Positions 26,249 through 36,139 of a DNA stretch of 64,000 bases are shown piece by piece; position 1 is the first letter of the stretch, and every line of letters begins with the position of its first letter. The stretch covers positions 1-64,000 of the forward strand of contig CAZFWG010000017.1 of the NCBI GenBank assembly GCA_964522525.1. The letters run 5' to 3'. The DNA comes from CAYUYV01 sp964522525. GTDB taxonomy: Bacteria > Pseudomonadota > Alphaproteobacteria > JAJFIK01. The position numbers were made by a program, and so were the translations under genes. The notes beneath the pieces were generated by a model. The model made no database searches. It saw only the letters and a program-made list of their open reading frames with translations, and was not told the DNA's origin.

Positions 26249-26932
26249 TCACTCGGCTGCGGCTATGGGTTGAGGGGTCTGCACGGAACCGAAATCGGGT
26301 TTCGGCTTGTCGGCCCCGATGCCGACGCGAACGCCCGCCGCTTCCCGCTGTTCCGCCGCAACGCGCAGGGCTTCGCTCAGAATGTGGGCCACATTGGCCG
26401 CGTCGGGAATGGCCCTGAGCATGGGCTCGGCCTTGGCATAGCGCCACGGACGGACATGGGGCCACAGGTGCAGATAGGCCATGCCGTCGGGCCCGGTCAG
26501 CTTAAGCGGAATGTCGCCATGGCCGTTCGGGTAGCTTTTCAGGGCCGCGCTTTCCACCACGGTGAACGGAAAGTTGATCGCCTTTTCGATGGCCACGCCG
26601 AAACGCATGACGATCCGTCGATTGGTGATCGTGTAGATCGTGGTCCGCGCGGAGGCCCAGGCCAGGAACATCAAGATGCCCACGGCCGCCAGCGCCGCCG
26701 GCGCCAGCCAGAGGACGGAAATCACGACCTCGCCGACGGGAAGACCGTCCGAGAGGCCAGCGATCAGCCGCCAAGCCATCAGGATCCCGAAATAGATCAG
26801 GACCTTGCGGGTGTGGAGGGCGCGGCGCGCCAGCTCCCTCCAATCAGGTGCCCCCTGCCAGAGGATGGTTTCCCCCTCTGGCAGGCGTTCCGGGAGACCC
26901 GGAACAGGTTCATAGTCGAATTCGCTTCTCAT
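26249..26932 (-). CDS. puhB: PuhB, reaction centre assembly protein
   Basis: 227 residues. Opens with FDYEPVPGLPERLPEGETILWQGAPDW, two or three membrane helices at about 45-100, then a PH-like segment TTIYTITNRRIVMRFGVAIEKAINFPF. PuhB aids reaction-centre formation in the membrane. It overlaps puhA by 4 nt. Confidence 0.93.
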   Translation of the reverse strand: MRSEFDYEPVPGLPERLPEGETILWQGAPDWRELARRALHTRKVLIYFGILMAWRLIAGLSDGLPVGEVVISVLWLAPAALAAVGILMFLAWASARTTIYTITNRRIVMRFGVAIEKAINFPFTVVESAALKSYPNGHGDIPLKLTGPDGMAYLHLWPHVRPWRYAKAEPMLRAIPDAANVAHILSEALRVAAEQREAAGVRVGIGADKPKPDFGSVQTPQPIAAAE

Positions 26933-27744
26933 ATCAGCGGTTCCTGCCGGGAAGGTTCAGCATAGAGATGACCACCGCCGTAATAGGCGGCGATCTTTTC
27001 CTCTTCGAGACGGGTCACTTGATCCGGGTGCGCCAGATCCGGGACGTCGTCAAATTGGGTGGAGAGGATCGACCCAACGAGGACGCGATAGGCCCCCCGG
27101 TCGCGGCTGAACGGACCGACGAGGACTTCGAAGAGTTCCCGCTCGCGCCCGAGACGCACAAAGGTCATGGGAAGGAGCTTGCGCCTCGGCATTTCGCCGC
27201 CCGGCAATTCCAGCTCGAGATAGCGGATCATGGCCTCGCCCTGGTCCACCCAGATGTCGACCACTTTGCCGGCGACTTCGTTGTCCGCGCCGACGACGTC
27301 GCAGCCCATCAGATCCGGGTCTCCTTCGACGACGGCATAGTCCGTGGCCACCCGCAGGGGCGCGATCTTCGGGCCGCCATGGGGCAGCATGTCCGGCTCA
27401 TCGGCACGATCGGCATAGGACGAGGGGCCGACCGCATCGATCATGGGGTTGCCCGTCGGGATAAGCGGCGCGCCCGGACCGGCTTCGGCGAATTCCGCCT
27501 TCACGGGCCGTGTATCGGGAAGATGACTTCGGGCTTCCTTGCCGCCTTCGAGTTTGAACACTTTGGGCTCAGGCAGATAGATCCAGCTCATGGGTTTGGT
27601 TTCGCCCGTACGCTCCATGAGCGGATAGCCTTCCCGACGGCTCTCCCGCTGGAGATAGAAGACAAGGCCAGCGAAAAAGATAAAAAATGCGTATACTGCT
27701 AATTCCGCAGCATCGACATTACCAAAGACATAACCGGTTTCCAT
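26929..27744 (-). CDS. puhA: PuhA, reaction centre H subunit
   Basis: One N-terminal membrane helix (AELAVYAFFIFFAGLVFYLQ) and a large cytoplasmic domain with GKVVDIWVDQGEAMIRYLEL, capping the L/M core and guiding protons to QB. ATG 27744 is preferred over the in-frame GTG one codon earlier because AGGAGA lies at good spacing; 271 residues. Confidence 0.97.
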   Translation of the reverse strand: METGYVFGNVDAAELAVYAFFIFFAGLVFYLQRESRREGYPLMERTGETKPMSWIYLPEPKVFKLEGGKEARSHLPDTRPVKAEFAEAGPGAPLIPTGNPMIDAVGPSSYADRADEPDMLPHGGPKIAPLRVATDYAVVEGDPDLMGCDVVGADNEVAGKVVDIWVDQGEAMIRYLELELPGGEMPRRKLLPMTFVRLGRERELFEVLVGPFSRDRGAYRVLVGSILSTQFDDVPDLAHPDQVTRLEEEKIAAYYGGGHLYAEPSRQEPLI

Positions 27745-27768
27745 CACCGTTCTCCTTTCGGGTCGTGC

Positions 27769-29202
27769 TCAGCCTGGAAACTCCGCCAAGCCGAATTTCG
27801 ACGTCGACCGCGGTTCGACGCCGTTTCCAAATCGTGCCAGCGGACCGATCACCGCCAACGTCGCAAACAACAACAGAATCTCGAGATGGTAGACGAAGCT
27901 GTAACCTGTCGACGGCATAGCGAGCGCCACGCCGAGAGACCCCTGTTCGGCAAAGCCGGAGATGATGTCGCGCAACGCCCCGCCCAATGCGATCGCGACG
28001 CCCGTTGCAGTCGCTTGCACGGCGCCCCAGGCGCCCAACGCCAGACCGCTGCTGTCGCTCTCAGCCAAAGCCATCGCTGCCGTCAGCGTGCCAACGATAA
28101 AGAGGCCGCCGCTGAACCCGATTAGCGTGGTGCCGGCCCGGAACAGGGCAGCGGACTGGAACGGATCGGCGAAAATGACGGCCGAGAAACCGGCGATGCC
28201 GATGAGCGCGCCCATGGCCGCGAGCCGGTAGGGATCGCCGCCCCGGGTCAGCCGATAGGCGGCTACCGCGAAGCCGGCCAGGGTGCCCAGCGCGAACAGC
28301 GCCGTCAGCATCGTCGTGGCGCTGACCGACAGATTGAGGATTTCGCCGCCATAGGGCTCGAGAAGAACGTCCTGCATGCTGAACGCTGCCGTGCCGAGAC
28401 CCACGGCCAGGAGGAGGCGTCCGGGCCGCCCACCCTGCACAAAGTCGTTCCAGGCCTCAAGAAAGGTCGGGCGCGGACGGTCCGGTGCGGTCAATGACGG
28501 GTTGCGCGCTTCCTGTTTGAAGGTCGCGATGATGTTGAGCACCATCGTCACCGCGGCCGCGCCCTGAATGACCTGGATCAGCTTGATCTGATTGAAGTTC
28601 TCGAGCAGGAGCCCGAAGACGAGCGCGCTCACCCCCATGCCCAGAAGCAGCATGACATAGAGAAGGGCGACGACGCGGGGACGGGCATCCTCCGGCGCCA
28701 GATCACTGGCAAGCGCGAGTCCCGCCGTTTGCGTCGTATGGAGGCCCGCGCCGACCAGAAGGAAGGCGAGCCCGGCGCTCAAATGGCCGATGATCAGGGG
28801 CCCATGGGTATCGCCCGACAGGATCAGAAGGGCGAAGGGCATCATGGCGAGCCCCCCGAATTGCAGGATCGAACCCAGCCAGATATAGGGCACCCGACGC
28901 CATCCGAGAACGGAGCGATGGATGTCGGAGCGATGGCCAATCAGCGCGCGGAAGGGCGCGAAGACCAAGGGAAGGGAGATCATCAGGGCGACAAGCCACG
29001 TGGGCACGCCCAATTCGACAATCATCACCCGGTTGAGCACGCCGTTCAGGAGCGCGAGCGCCATGCCGACCGCCACCTGGAAGAGGCCCAGGCGCAACAG
29101 GCGGCCCAGCGGCAATTCCTTGGTCGCCGCATCGGCAAAGGGCAGAAGATTCATGCCCAGCCGGCCCCAGTTGATGGCTCCTATGGTGGCGCGCGTGCTC
29201 AT
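27769..29202 (-). CDS. lhaA: LhaA, LH1 assembly factor (PucC/LhaA major-facilitator family)
   Basis: 477 residues, about twelve membrane helices. Diagnostic segments are LNRVMIVELGVPTWLVALM, FRALIGHRSD and WRRVPYIWLG. LhaA helps insert or deliver pigment to LH1. It sits between bchM and puhA, the usual LhaA position, and overlaps bchM by 4 nt. Confidence 0.93.
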   Translation of the reverse strand: MSTRATIGAINWGRLGMNLLPFADAATKELPLGRLLRLGLFQVAVGMALALLNGVLNRVMIVELGVPTWLVALMISLPLVFAPFRALIGHRSDIHRSVLGWRRVPYIWLGSILQFGGLAMMPFALLILSGDTHGPLIIGHLSAGLAFLLVGAGLHTTQTAGLALASDLAPEDARPRVVALLYVMLLLGMGVSALVFGLLLENFNQIKLIQVIQGAAAVTMVLNIIATFKQEARNPSLTAPDRPRPTFLEAWNDFVQGGRPGRLLLAVGLGTAAFSMQDVLLEPYGGEILNLSVSATTMLTALFALGTLAGFAVAAYRLTRGGDPYRLAAMGALIGIAGFSAVIFADPFQSAALFRAGTTLIGFSGGLFIVGTLTAAMALAESDSSGLALGAWGAVQATATGVAIALGGALRDIISGFAEQGSLGVALAMPSTGYSFVYHLEILLLFATLAVIGPLARFGNGVEPRSTSKFGLAEFPG

Positions 29203-29900
29203 TCCTTCCGCAATTCTGCTCCCTGGCTCGTATAGAAACCGCTATTGACCCGCTCGGTGTTCATGAACTGCCAGCCCGCGAGTCGGTCGTCCCGGCCGAT
29301 CGCTTTTTTGAGAGTGCCGGGGCTGACCGGTTCGATGGCCGGCGCCCGGTCGCTGTGCGGGAAGAGACGGCCAACCGCATGCATGACCGTCAGCGCGGGT
29401 GTGCGCGGGGCGAAAGTGAAAACGATGGAGTGGCGCGTGTTCGCCGCAAAAGCACTGACCGTACGCAGAACATCCTCCATCCGGTAATGGATAAGGGAGT
29501 CCATGGCGACCACATGGTCGAAGCTCTCGCTCCCGGCGCTGAGCATATCGCCGACGCGGAAATCGATCGATCCTTGCCCCAGATCCTTGGGGCTGCGTTC
29601 GCGCGCGAGATCGACCAGAGTAGGGGAGAGGTCCACGGCAACAACGTCGGCGCCCCGGCGCGCGGCTTCAACGGAGAAGGCGCCGGTGCCGCAGCCCGCA
29701 TCCAGGATCCGGCGGCCCGTGAGATCCCGGGGCAGCCAGTCGAGGAGGATCGCGCGCATGCGATCCCTCCCGGCCCGCACGGTGGCGCGAATGCCGCTCA
29801 CGGGAGCATCGGACGTCAGACGCGACCAGGCATCGACCGCCGTCTGATCAAAATAGGTCTCAAGCTGTCCGCGACGTTGCTGGTAGGACGCTGTTGGCAT
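29199..29900 (-). CDS. bchM: BchM, Mg-protoporphyrin IX O-methyltransferase
   Basis: Methylates the C13 propionate before ring-E closure. ATG 29900 (MPTASYQQRRGQLETYFDQ) gives 233 residues. SAM motif LDAGCGTGAFS and MDSLIHYRMEDV are typical. Its start overlaps the bchL stop by one base (TGATG). Confidence 0.96.
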   Translation of the reverse strand: MPTASYQQRRGQLETYFDQTAVDAWSRLTSDAPVSGIRATVRAGRDRMRAILLDWLPRDLTGRRILDAGCGTGAFSVEAARRGADVVAVDLSPTLVDLARERSPKDLGQGSIDFRVGDMLSAGSESFDHVVAMDSLIHYRMEDVLRTVSAFAANTRHSIVFTFAPRTPALTVMHAVGRLFPHSDRAPAIEPVSPGTLKKAIGRDDRLAGWQFMNTERVNSGFYTSQGAELRKE

Positions 29901-30799
29901 CAATCGAATCCCAAAAAGTCGAAGATGTCCCGATCCTTCATCGGGGTCGGTTTCAAGGGTTCCGTCCCGGCCCAAAGGGTCGCGGCGAGGCGCAGATATT
30001 CCTCCTGCACCGCCTCGAGTTCCGGGGACGATTCCATTTCAAACAGGGTCGATTTCTTCAGCCGGCTGCGCCGGATGACATCGAGATCGGGGAAATGGGC
30101 AAGCCGCTTGAGGCCCGTCTCGGCGTTGAAGCGGTCGATTTCATCCGTGCCCGCGCTGCGATTGGCGATCACGCCCGCCATGCGGACATCATAGTTCTTG
30201 GCCTTGGCCTGAATCGCCGACACGATCCGGTTCATGGCGAAGATGGAATCGAAGTCATTGGCCGTGACGATCAGGGCACGTTCCGCATGCTGCAAAGGCG
30301 CGGCAAAGCCGCCGCAGACCACGTCGCCCAGCACGTCGAAGATCACCACATCCGTGTCTTCCAGGAGGTGATGCTCCTTCAGAAGCTTGACGGTCTGGCC
30401 GACGACATAGCCGCCACAGCCCGTACCCGCGGGCGGGCCGCCGGCCTCCACGCACATGACGCCGTTGTAGCCCTCATAGACATAGTCTTCGGGCTGCAAT
30501 TCCTCCGAATGGAAATCGACCGTCTCGAGAACGTCGATCACCGTCGGGACAAGGCTCTTGGTCAGGGTGAAGGTGGAATCATGTTTCGGGTCACAGCCGA
30601 TCTGCAGGACCCGTTTGCCGAGCTTGGAAAACGCCACCGAGAGATTGGAAGACGTCGTGCTCTTGCCGATCCCGCCCTTGCCATAGACGGCGAAAACTTT
30701 CGCCGAATCGATGGTCAGACGAGGGTCCATCTTGACCTGGACACTGCCGTCACCGTCCTCGCGTCGCGGCAGAGTCTGGGGCAAATCCAAAACGGTCAT
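29900..30799 (-). CDS. bchL: BchL, dark-operative protochlorophyllide reductase iron protein
   Basis: NifH-like ATPase donating electrons to BchNB. 299 residues. P-loop VYGKGGIGKSTTSSN, [4Fe-4S] ligands in GTGCGGYV and DVVCGGFAAP. Coupled to bchM by TGATG and 19 bp from bchH. Confidence 0.97.
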   Translation of the reverse strand: MTVLDLPQTLPRREDGDGSVQVKMDPRLTIDSAKVFAVYGKGGIGKSTTSSNLSVAFSKLGKRVLQIGCDPKHDSTFTLTKSLVPTVIDVLETVDFHSEELQPEDYVYEGYNGVMCVEAGGPPAGTGCGGYVVGQTVKLLKEHHLLEDTDVVIFDVLGDVVCGGFAAPLQHAERALIVTANDFDSIFAMNRIVSAIQAKAKNYDVRMAGVIANRSAGTDEIDRFNAETGLKRLAHFPDLDVIRRSRLKKSTLFEMESSPELEAVQEEYLRLAATLWAGTEPLKPTPMKDRDIFDFLGFD

Positions 30800-30818
30800 G
30801 TGTGTTTCTCCCTTATGT

Positions 30819-33800
30819 TCAGGCCGTCGCTACGGCCTGACCGACACCTTCCAGACGGTCTTCGAGTTGGTCACCCGCTTCCCTCAGGGCTTCGAGTGTT
30901 TCTTCATCCGGGTCCCAATAGTCCCGCTCATAGGCCTCGATGAGCCGGTTGGCGAGCTTGGCCGAGGCCTTGGGGTTCAACGCCGCCAGGCGCTCGCGCA
31001 TTTCCTCGTCGAGCACGAATGTCTGGGTAAGCTTCTGGTAGACCCAGGGCGAGACCTGGCCCGTGGTGGCCGACCAACCCATGGTGTTGGTCACATGGGC
31101 CTCAATCTGACGCACGCCCTCATAGCCATGGGACAGCATCCCTTCGTACCAGCGCGGATTGAGCATCCGGGTCCGGGTTTCGAGCGCCACCTGTTCGTTC
31201 AGGGTGCGGACCTTGCCTTCGCCGCGGGTCTGGTCCCCGATATAGACGGGAGCGGCTTCGCCCTTGGCCTTCTGGACCGCGCGGCCGATGCCGCCCAGCG
31301 TGTCGAAATAGTGGTCGATCGTGGTGACGCCGAGTTCGACGGATTCCAGGTTCTGATAGGCCAGATCCACATCGCTCAAGACACTGTTGAGGAGCGCCGA
31401 TTGCGCCGCGGGCTGGCCGGCCCGGCCATAGGCAAAGCATTTGCGATTGGTGTAGGCGGTGGCGAGTTCGTCCTCGTCATCCCAGCAGCCGCTGTCGACC
31501 AACAGGTTGACATTGGAGCCATAGGCGCCTTCCGCGTTGCTGAACACCCGCAAGGCCGCCGTTTCCAGGTCACAGTCATGGGCCTTCTGATAGGCGAGGG
31601 CGTGTTTGCGCACGAAATTCTGGTCCTCTGGCTCCTCCGCGGCGGCCGCGAGATAGGCCGCTTCCGCCAAGAGACGGGTCTGGAGGGGCAGAAGATCCCG
31701 GAAGATGCCTGACAAAGTCATAATCACGTCGATCCGGGGACGCCCCAATTCCTCAAGCGGGATCAGATCCGCGCCCGCCAGGCGGCCATAGCTGTCAAAG
31801 CGCGGCTTGGCGCCGATCAGGGCCAGGGCCTGGGCGAGCGGGCCGCCCTCGTTTTTCAGATTGTCCGTCCCCCACAGGACGAGGGCCACGGATTCCGGCA
31901 GGGCATTGCCTTCCTGGATATGGCGATCCAGGAGGCGTTGGGCCTGACGGGTGCCGTCGGCGACCGCAAAGCTGCTGGGGATGCGGAACGGATCAAAACC
32001 ATGGAGATTGCGCCCCGTGGGCAGGACCGCCGGTGTGCGCAGGACATCGCCGCCGGGGGCCGGCCGGATGAAGCGCCCGTCGAGCGCCTGGATGATGGCC
32101 GGCGTCTCGTGATCCTCACACAGCAGACGATTGACCGTGGCCAGTTCATCGAACAGGGCAGACCCTTCGTCGTCATTGGCGAGGCTGGTCGAGGCCAGCG
32201 CCTCCGCCGGGGCCATGCCGTCCACGAGCGATTCGATGGCTTGGCGTCCGGGCTTCAAGCCCCGCGACGCATCGGCCACCGCTTCGAGCAGATCGATGCG
32301 TTCTTCCCGGGACGGCGCCTCGCCGATCACGTGGAGGCCATGGGGGATCAGCGTGTGCTCGAGCTCGACCACATCTTCCGTAAGCCGCGTAATGTGCTCC
32401 GAGGCGTGTCCGTTCCACAAGGGCTCCGCCACGGCAAGATCAAGCTCGGCGGCCTGGGACTGAATGGTCGCCGTCAGATCCGCCTGATCCTCAAGGCTGT
32501 CCGGGGGGAGGGAGCGCCAGCGCTCAAGGGAGGCCTTGAGTTCGAGCAGGCCCCGATAAAGACCGGCTTCCGTGATGGACGGCGTCATATGGGAGATGAG
32601 CGTCGCTGCGCCCCGGCGCTTGGCCACCGTGCCTTCGGACGGGTTGTTGGCCGCATAGAGATAGAAATTGGGCAGGTCGCCGATCAGACGGTCGGGCCAG
32701 CAGCTCTCGCTCATGCCCACCTGCTTGCCGGGCATGAATTCAAGCGCGCCATGGGTGCCGAAATGGAGTACCGCATGGGCCCCGAAGCCATGGCGGATAT
32801 AGCTGTAAAAGGCCGTGAAGGCGTGAGTCGGCGCGAAACTCTGTTCAAAGAGCAGGCGCATGGGATCGCCTTCGTAGCCGAAAGCCGGCTGGACGCCCAC
32901 GAACACATTGCCGAACTGGGCGCCCAACACGAAGATCGAGCGGCCGTCACTCTGCTGACGGCCAGGCGCCGGGCCCCATTGGCCTTCGATGTCGGTGAGC
33001 CAGCGCTCGCCGCGTACATGGTCATCCGCCGAAATCTGGGCATGGACATTGGCATCCGTGCCGAAAGTGGCGGCGTTGCCGTCAATGATCCGGTTGCGCA
33101 ACGCATCGACGCTGTCCGGGACCTCCACCTCATAGCCTTCCGCCTTCAGGGCCTTCAGTGTGTTGTGGAGCGAAGCGAACACGGAAAGATGCATGGCGCT
33201 GCCCGTGGCGCCCGCATTGGGCGGGAAGTTGAACAGCACCACGGCGATCTTGCGATCCGCCGCCGGGGTCTTGCGCAGGGCAATCATCTTCTCGACCCGG
33301 TCCACCAGGATTTCCGTGCGTTCCGGACAGGTGCGCATCTCCCGGCTGCCATTGGTGCAGCCCATATCCACCGGACACTGGCGCGAACAGCAGGCGAGCC
33401 GCTCACCCGTTCCGTCGCCGTCGCCGGCGCGCCCGCCAAAGATGATCGGCGTCGTCGCCCCATCGAGTTCGGGGATCGCGACCATCATGGTGGCTTCAAC
33501 GGGCATCAGGCCCCGGGTCGAGCGCCCCCATTCCTCCATGGACTGAAATTCCAGGGCGTGGGCCGCGACATACGGAACGTCAAGACGGGCGAGAATGTCT
33601 TCCGCCGCCTTGGCGTCGTTATAGGCCGGCCCGCCGACCAGGGAGAAACCGGTGAGCGAGATCACCGCGTCCACCGTGACCTGGTCATTCTTCATGAAGA
33701 ATTTCTCGATCGCCGGCCGGGCGTCGAGGCCGCTGGCAAAGGCCGGCACCACATTTAGGCCCCGCTCCTCGAGGGTGCGGATCACCCCGTCATAATGGGC

Positions 33801-34592
33801 GGTGTCCTTCGCCAGCACATAGGAGCGCATAACAAGGACACCGACCGTGCCCTTTGCATCTTTGCGGTTCTGGGGCAGCCGGTCGAGTTGCTCGGTCAAG
33901 CGTTCCTTCACGTCCGGATGATAGAGACCCACATCCGGATAATCCGTCGGCGGCTCCGCCTTCACCCGGTCCCGCAGGACTGCGCGCGGCCCTTCCGCAT
34001 AACGGCTGATCAGCAGGCGCACCATATTGGTGACGTTGTCGTCGGAGCCCGCGAGCCAGTATTGCAGGGTCAGGAAATAGGCCCGCACGTCCTGGGCGGT
34101 GCCCGGAATGAACCGCAACAGGCGGGGCAGGCGGCGCAGCATGGCCATCTGGCGCATGCCTGAGCTTTCCTTCTTCGTCGCGTTGCCCCGCAGGCGCTTG
34201 AGCATGGCGATGGCCCCGGACTGGGGCCCGCCCATGGTGAAGCGGCCGAGTTTGGTCAGTTTGATGATCTCACCCGCGGACATGGCCACGACCATGGCGT
34301 CGCAATCGGGCTGGCGCGCTTCCAGGGCCGGCATGACGGCGCGGATCTGGTTTTCCAGGAACATCATCGTCACAATGATGATGTCGCCCGTGGCGATGTC
34401 AGCGAGGGCGCGTTCCAAGGAGCCCGGATCGTTTTCCCATTCGCAGGAGGCGTGGAGTGTCAGGGAGATGCCCGGATAATCCCGTTCCAAAACCGGACGT
34501 GCACGGTCCACCGCGCCGGACAGATGGTTGTCCAGGGTCACAATGACGACACGTGTTTCCACGCGATCAGCGGCCGAAATGGGCTTTGGCAT
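30819..34592 (-). CDS. bchH: BchH, Mg-chelatase porphyrin-binding subunit
   Basis: Large catalytic subunit that binds protoporphyrin IX for Mg insertion. ATG 34592 (MPKPISAADRVETRVVIVTLDNH) gives 1257 residues, normal for BchH. CobN-like segments include VGVLVMRSYVLAKDTAHYDGV, FGTHGALEFMPGKQVGMSESCWPDRLIGDLPN in its partial form, and SNVNLLVDSGCWDDEDEL. The N-terminus overlaps bchB by 26 nt in another frame. Confidence 0.97.
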   Translation of the reverse strand: MPKPISAADRVETRVVIVTLDNHLSGAVDRARPVLERDYPGISLTLHASCEWENDPGSLERALADIATGDIIIVTMMFLENQIRAVMPALEARQPDCDAMVVAMSAGEIIKLTKLGRFTMGGPQSGAIAMLKRLRGNATKKESSGMRQMAMLRRLPRLLRFIPGTAQDVRAYFLTLQYWLAGSDDNVTNMVRLLISRYAEGPRAVLRDRVKAEPPTDYPDVGLYHPDVKERLTEQLDRLPQNRKDAKGTVGVLVMRSYVLAKDTAHYDGVIRTLEERGLNVVPAFASGLDARPAIEKFFMKNDQVTVDAVISLTGFSLVGGPAYNDAKAAEDILARLDVPYVAAHALEFQSMEEWGRSTRGLMPVEATMMVAIPELDGATTPIIFGGRAGDGDGTGERLACCSRQCPVDMGCTNGSREMRTCPERTEILVDRVEKMIALRKTPAADRKIAVVLFNFPPNAGATGSAMHLSVFASLHNTLKALKAEGYEVEVPDSVDALRNRIIDGNAATFGTDANVHAQISADDHVRGERWLTDIEGQWGPAPGRQQSDGRSIFVLGAQFGNVFVGVQPAFGYEGDPMRLLFEQSFAPTHAFTAFYSYIRHGFGAHAVLHFGTHGALEFMPGKQVGMSESCWPDRLIGDLPNFYLYAANNPSEGTVAKRRGAATLISHMTPSITEAGLYRGLLELKASLERWRSLPPDSLEDQADLTATIQSQAAELDLAVAEPLWNGHASEHITRLTEDVVELEHTLIPHGLHVIGEAPSREERIDLLEAVADASRGLKPGRQAIESLVDGMAPAEALASTSLANDDEGSALFDELATVNRLLCEDHETPAIIQALDGRFIRPAPGGDVLRTPAVLPTGRNLHGFDPFRIPSSFAVADGTRQAQRLLDRHIQEGNALPESVALVLWGTDNLKNEGGPLAQALALIGAKPRFDSYGRLAGADLIPLEELGRPRIDVIMTLSGIFRDLLPLQTRLLAEAAYLAAAAEEPEDQNFVRKHALAYQKAHDCDLETAALRVFSNAEGAYGSNVNLLVDSGCWDDEDELATAYTNRKCFAYGRAGQPAAQSALLNSVLSDVDLAYQNLESVELGVTTIDHYFDTLGGIGRAVQKAKGEAAPVYIGDQTRGEGKVRTLNEQVALETRTRMLNPRWYEGMLSHGYEGVRQIEAHVTNTMGWSATTGQVSPWVYQKLTQTFVLDEEMRERLAALNPKASAKLANRLIEAYERDYWDPDEETLEALREAGDQLEDRLEGVGQAVATA

Positions 34593-36135
34593 CGTAAAGC
34601 GTCTCCACCGTGATAACGTCGAGCCCGCGGTCTTCTGCGAACCGCTCGGCGTTGCGCCGGGCCTTGCCCCGGACAAAAAACGGGATCTTCTTCAGTTCAG
34701 CCTCTGCATCCGCATCCCACACCAGTGTCGGTGCCCCCGGGGCGGGTGTCGGTTGCGCAGCCGGGGTTTCCGCCGGGCTTGCTTCCTTGGGGCTCGCGGT
34801 GCCATGGGCCAGATGAGACGGTCCCGCGCCGTCATGAAATTCAAAGTCTTCCCGGAACATGCCGAGAAGGTGTTCCTCCAGGCCCATGACCAGGGGATGC
34901 ACCCAGGTATCGAAGAGAACATTCCCGCCCTCAAAGCCCATGACGGGCGAGTAGCGGGCCGGAAAATCCTGGACATGGACCGGCGCTGAAATGACCGCAC
35001 ACGGAATGCCAAGCCGTTTGGCGATATGGCGTTCCATCTGAGTACCAAGCACGAGTTCGGGCTGAAGCTCTGCAATGCGCGCTTCGACCTCGAGATAGTC
35101 ATCCGTAATGAGCGCTTCGACGCCGTGGCGTTCTGCGGCCGCCCGCACATCCCGGGCAAATTCGCGGTTATAGGCGCCGAGGCCCACGACTTCGAAACCG
35201 ATTTCCTCAGCGGCCACCCGCGCACAGGCAACGGCATGGGTGGCATCGCCGAAAACGAACACCCGCTTGCCCGTGAGATAGGTGGAGTCGATGGAACGGG
35301 ACCACCAGGGCAGGCGGGAGGGCTCGCCCTCGAGAAGCGGGCTCGGGTCAATACCTGTCAGCTCGCCGACTTCCCGAAGGAAATCTTGGGTGGCTCCGAA
35401 GCCGATCGGCACCGTCTTGGTGAAGGGCTGGGCCAGATTCTTTTCCATCCAGCGGGCCGCCGTCGCGCCAATCTCCGGATACAGAACGACGTTGAAGTCC
35501 GCGTCTGGAAGCCGGACAATGTCCGCCGGCGTTGCATCCAGGGGAGCGGTCACATTGATATCGACCCCGAGCTTTCTCAAAAGCCCGGTGATCTCTTCCA
35601 CGTCATCCCGGTGCCGGAAACCAAGGGCGGTCGGTCCAAGGATGTTGCAAGAGGGCCGGGCCTTGGGCTCGCGTGCCGGCGCTTCGCCGCGTTCACCGCC
35701 GGCCAGATTCCGGACCAGATGATAGAAGGTTTCCGACGCCCCCCAGTTTTCCTTACGCTGATAAGAAGGCAATTCGAGGGGAATGACCGGCACCGGGAGA
35801 TTGAGGGCCTTGGCAAGGCCTGCCGGATCATCCTGGATCAGCTCGGCCGTGCAGGAGGCCCCGACGATCATGGCCTGGGGGTCGAAGCGCTCGAAAGCCT
35901 CGCGGGCGGCGGTCTTGAAGATTTCCGCCGTGTCGGAGCCCAGATCCCGCGCCTGGAAGGTCGTGTAGGTGACCGGCGGGCGGGCCTGCCGACGCTCGAT
36001 CATGGTAAAGAGCAGATCCGCATAGGTGTCGCCTTGAGGTGCATGCAGAACATAATGCAGTCCCTTCATCGCTGTCGCGATGCGCATCGCCCCGACATGG
36101 GGAGGGCCTTCATATGTCCAAACGGCGAGCTGCAT
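34567..36135 (-). CDS. bchB: BchB, dark-operative protochlorophyllide reductase subunit B
   Basis: NifK-like subunit, 522 residues. Opens MQLAVWTYEGPPHVGAMRIA; cluster-region motif GASCTAELIQDD with the conserved Asp. The C-terminus has a small DPOR-specific domain (ELKKIPFFVRGKARRNAE) after a Pro/Ala-rich linker at about 440-470. It follows bchN by 4 bp. Confidence 0.97.
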   Translation of the reverse strand: MQLAVWTYEGPPHVGAMRIATAMKGLHYVLHAPQGDTYADLLFTMIERRQARPPVTYTTFQARDLGSDTAEIFKTAAREAFERFDPQAMIVGASCTAELIQDDPAGLAKALNLPVPVIPLELPSYQRKENWGASETFYHLVRNLAGGERGEAPAREPKARPSCNILGPTALGFRHRDDVEEITGLLRKLGVDINVTAPLDATPADIVRLPDADFNVVLYPEIGATAARWMEKNLAQPFTKTVPIGFGATQDFLREVGELTGIDPSPLLEGEPSRLPWWSRSIDSTYLTGKRVFVFGDATHAVACARVAAEEIGFEVVGLGAYNREFARDVRAAAERHGVEALITDDYLEVEARIAELQPELVLGTQMERHIAKRLGIPCAVISAPVHVQDFPARYSPVMGFEGGNVLFDTWVHPLVMGLEEHLLGMFREDFEFHDGAGPSHLAHGTASPKEASPAETPAAQPTPAPGAPTLVWDADAEAELKKIPFFVRGKARRNAERFAEDRGLDVITVETLYDAKAHFGR

Positions 36136-36139
36136 GGGG

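Noticed and set aside
31920..33758. Long open plus-strand frame of 612 codons opposite bchH
   Set aside because: An antisense shadow caused by high-GC codon use in bchH; it has no family resemblance or ribosome site. The same holds for long frames opposite hemA, bchB, bchN, crtD and the M16 gene.
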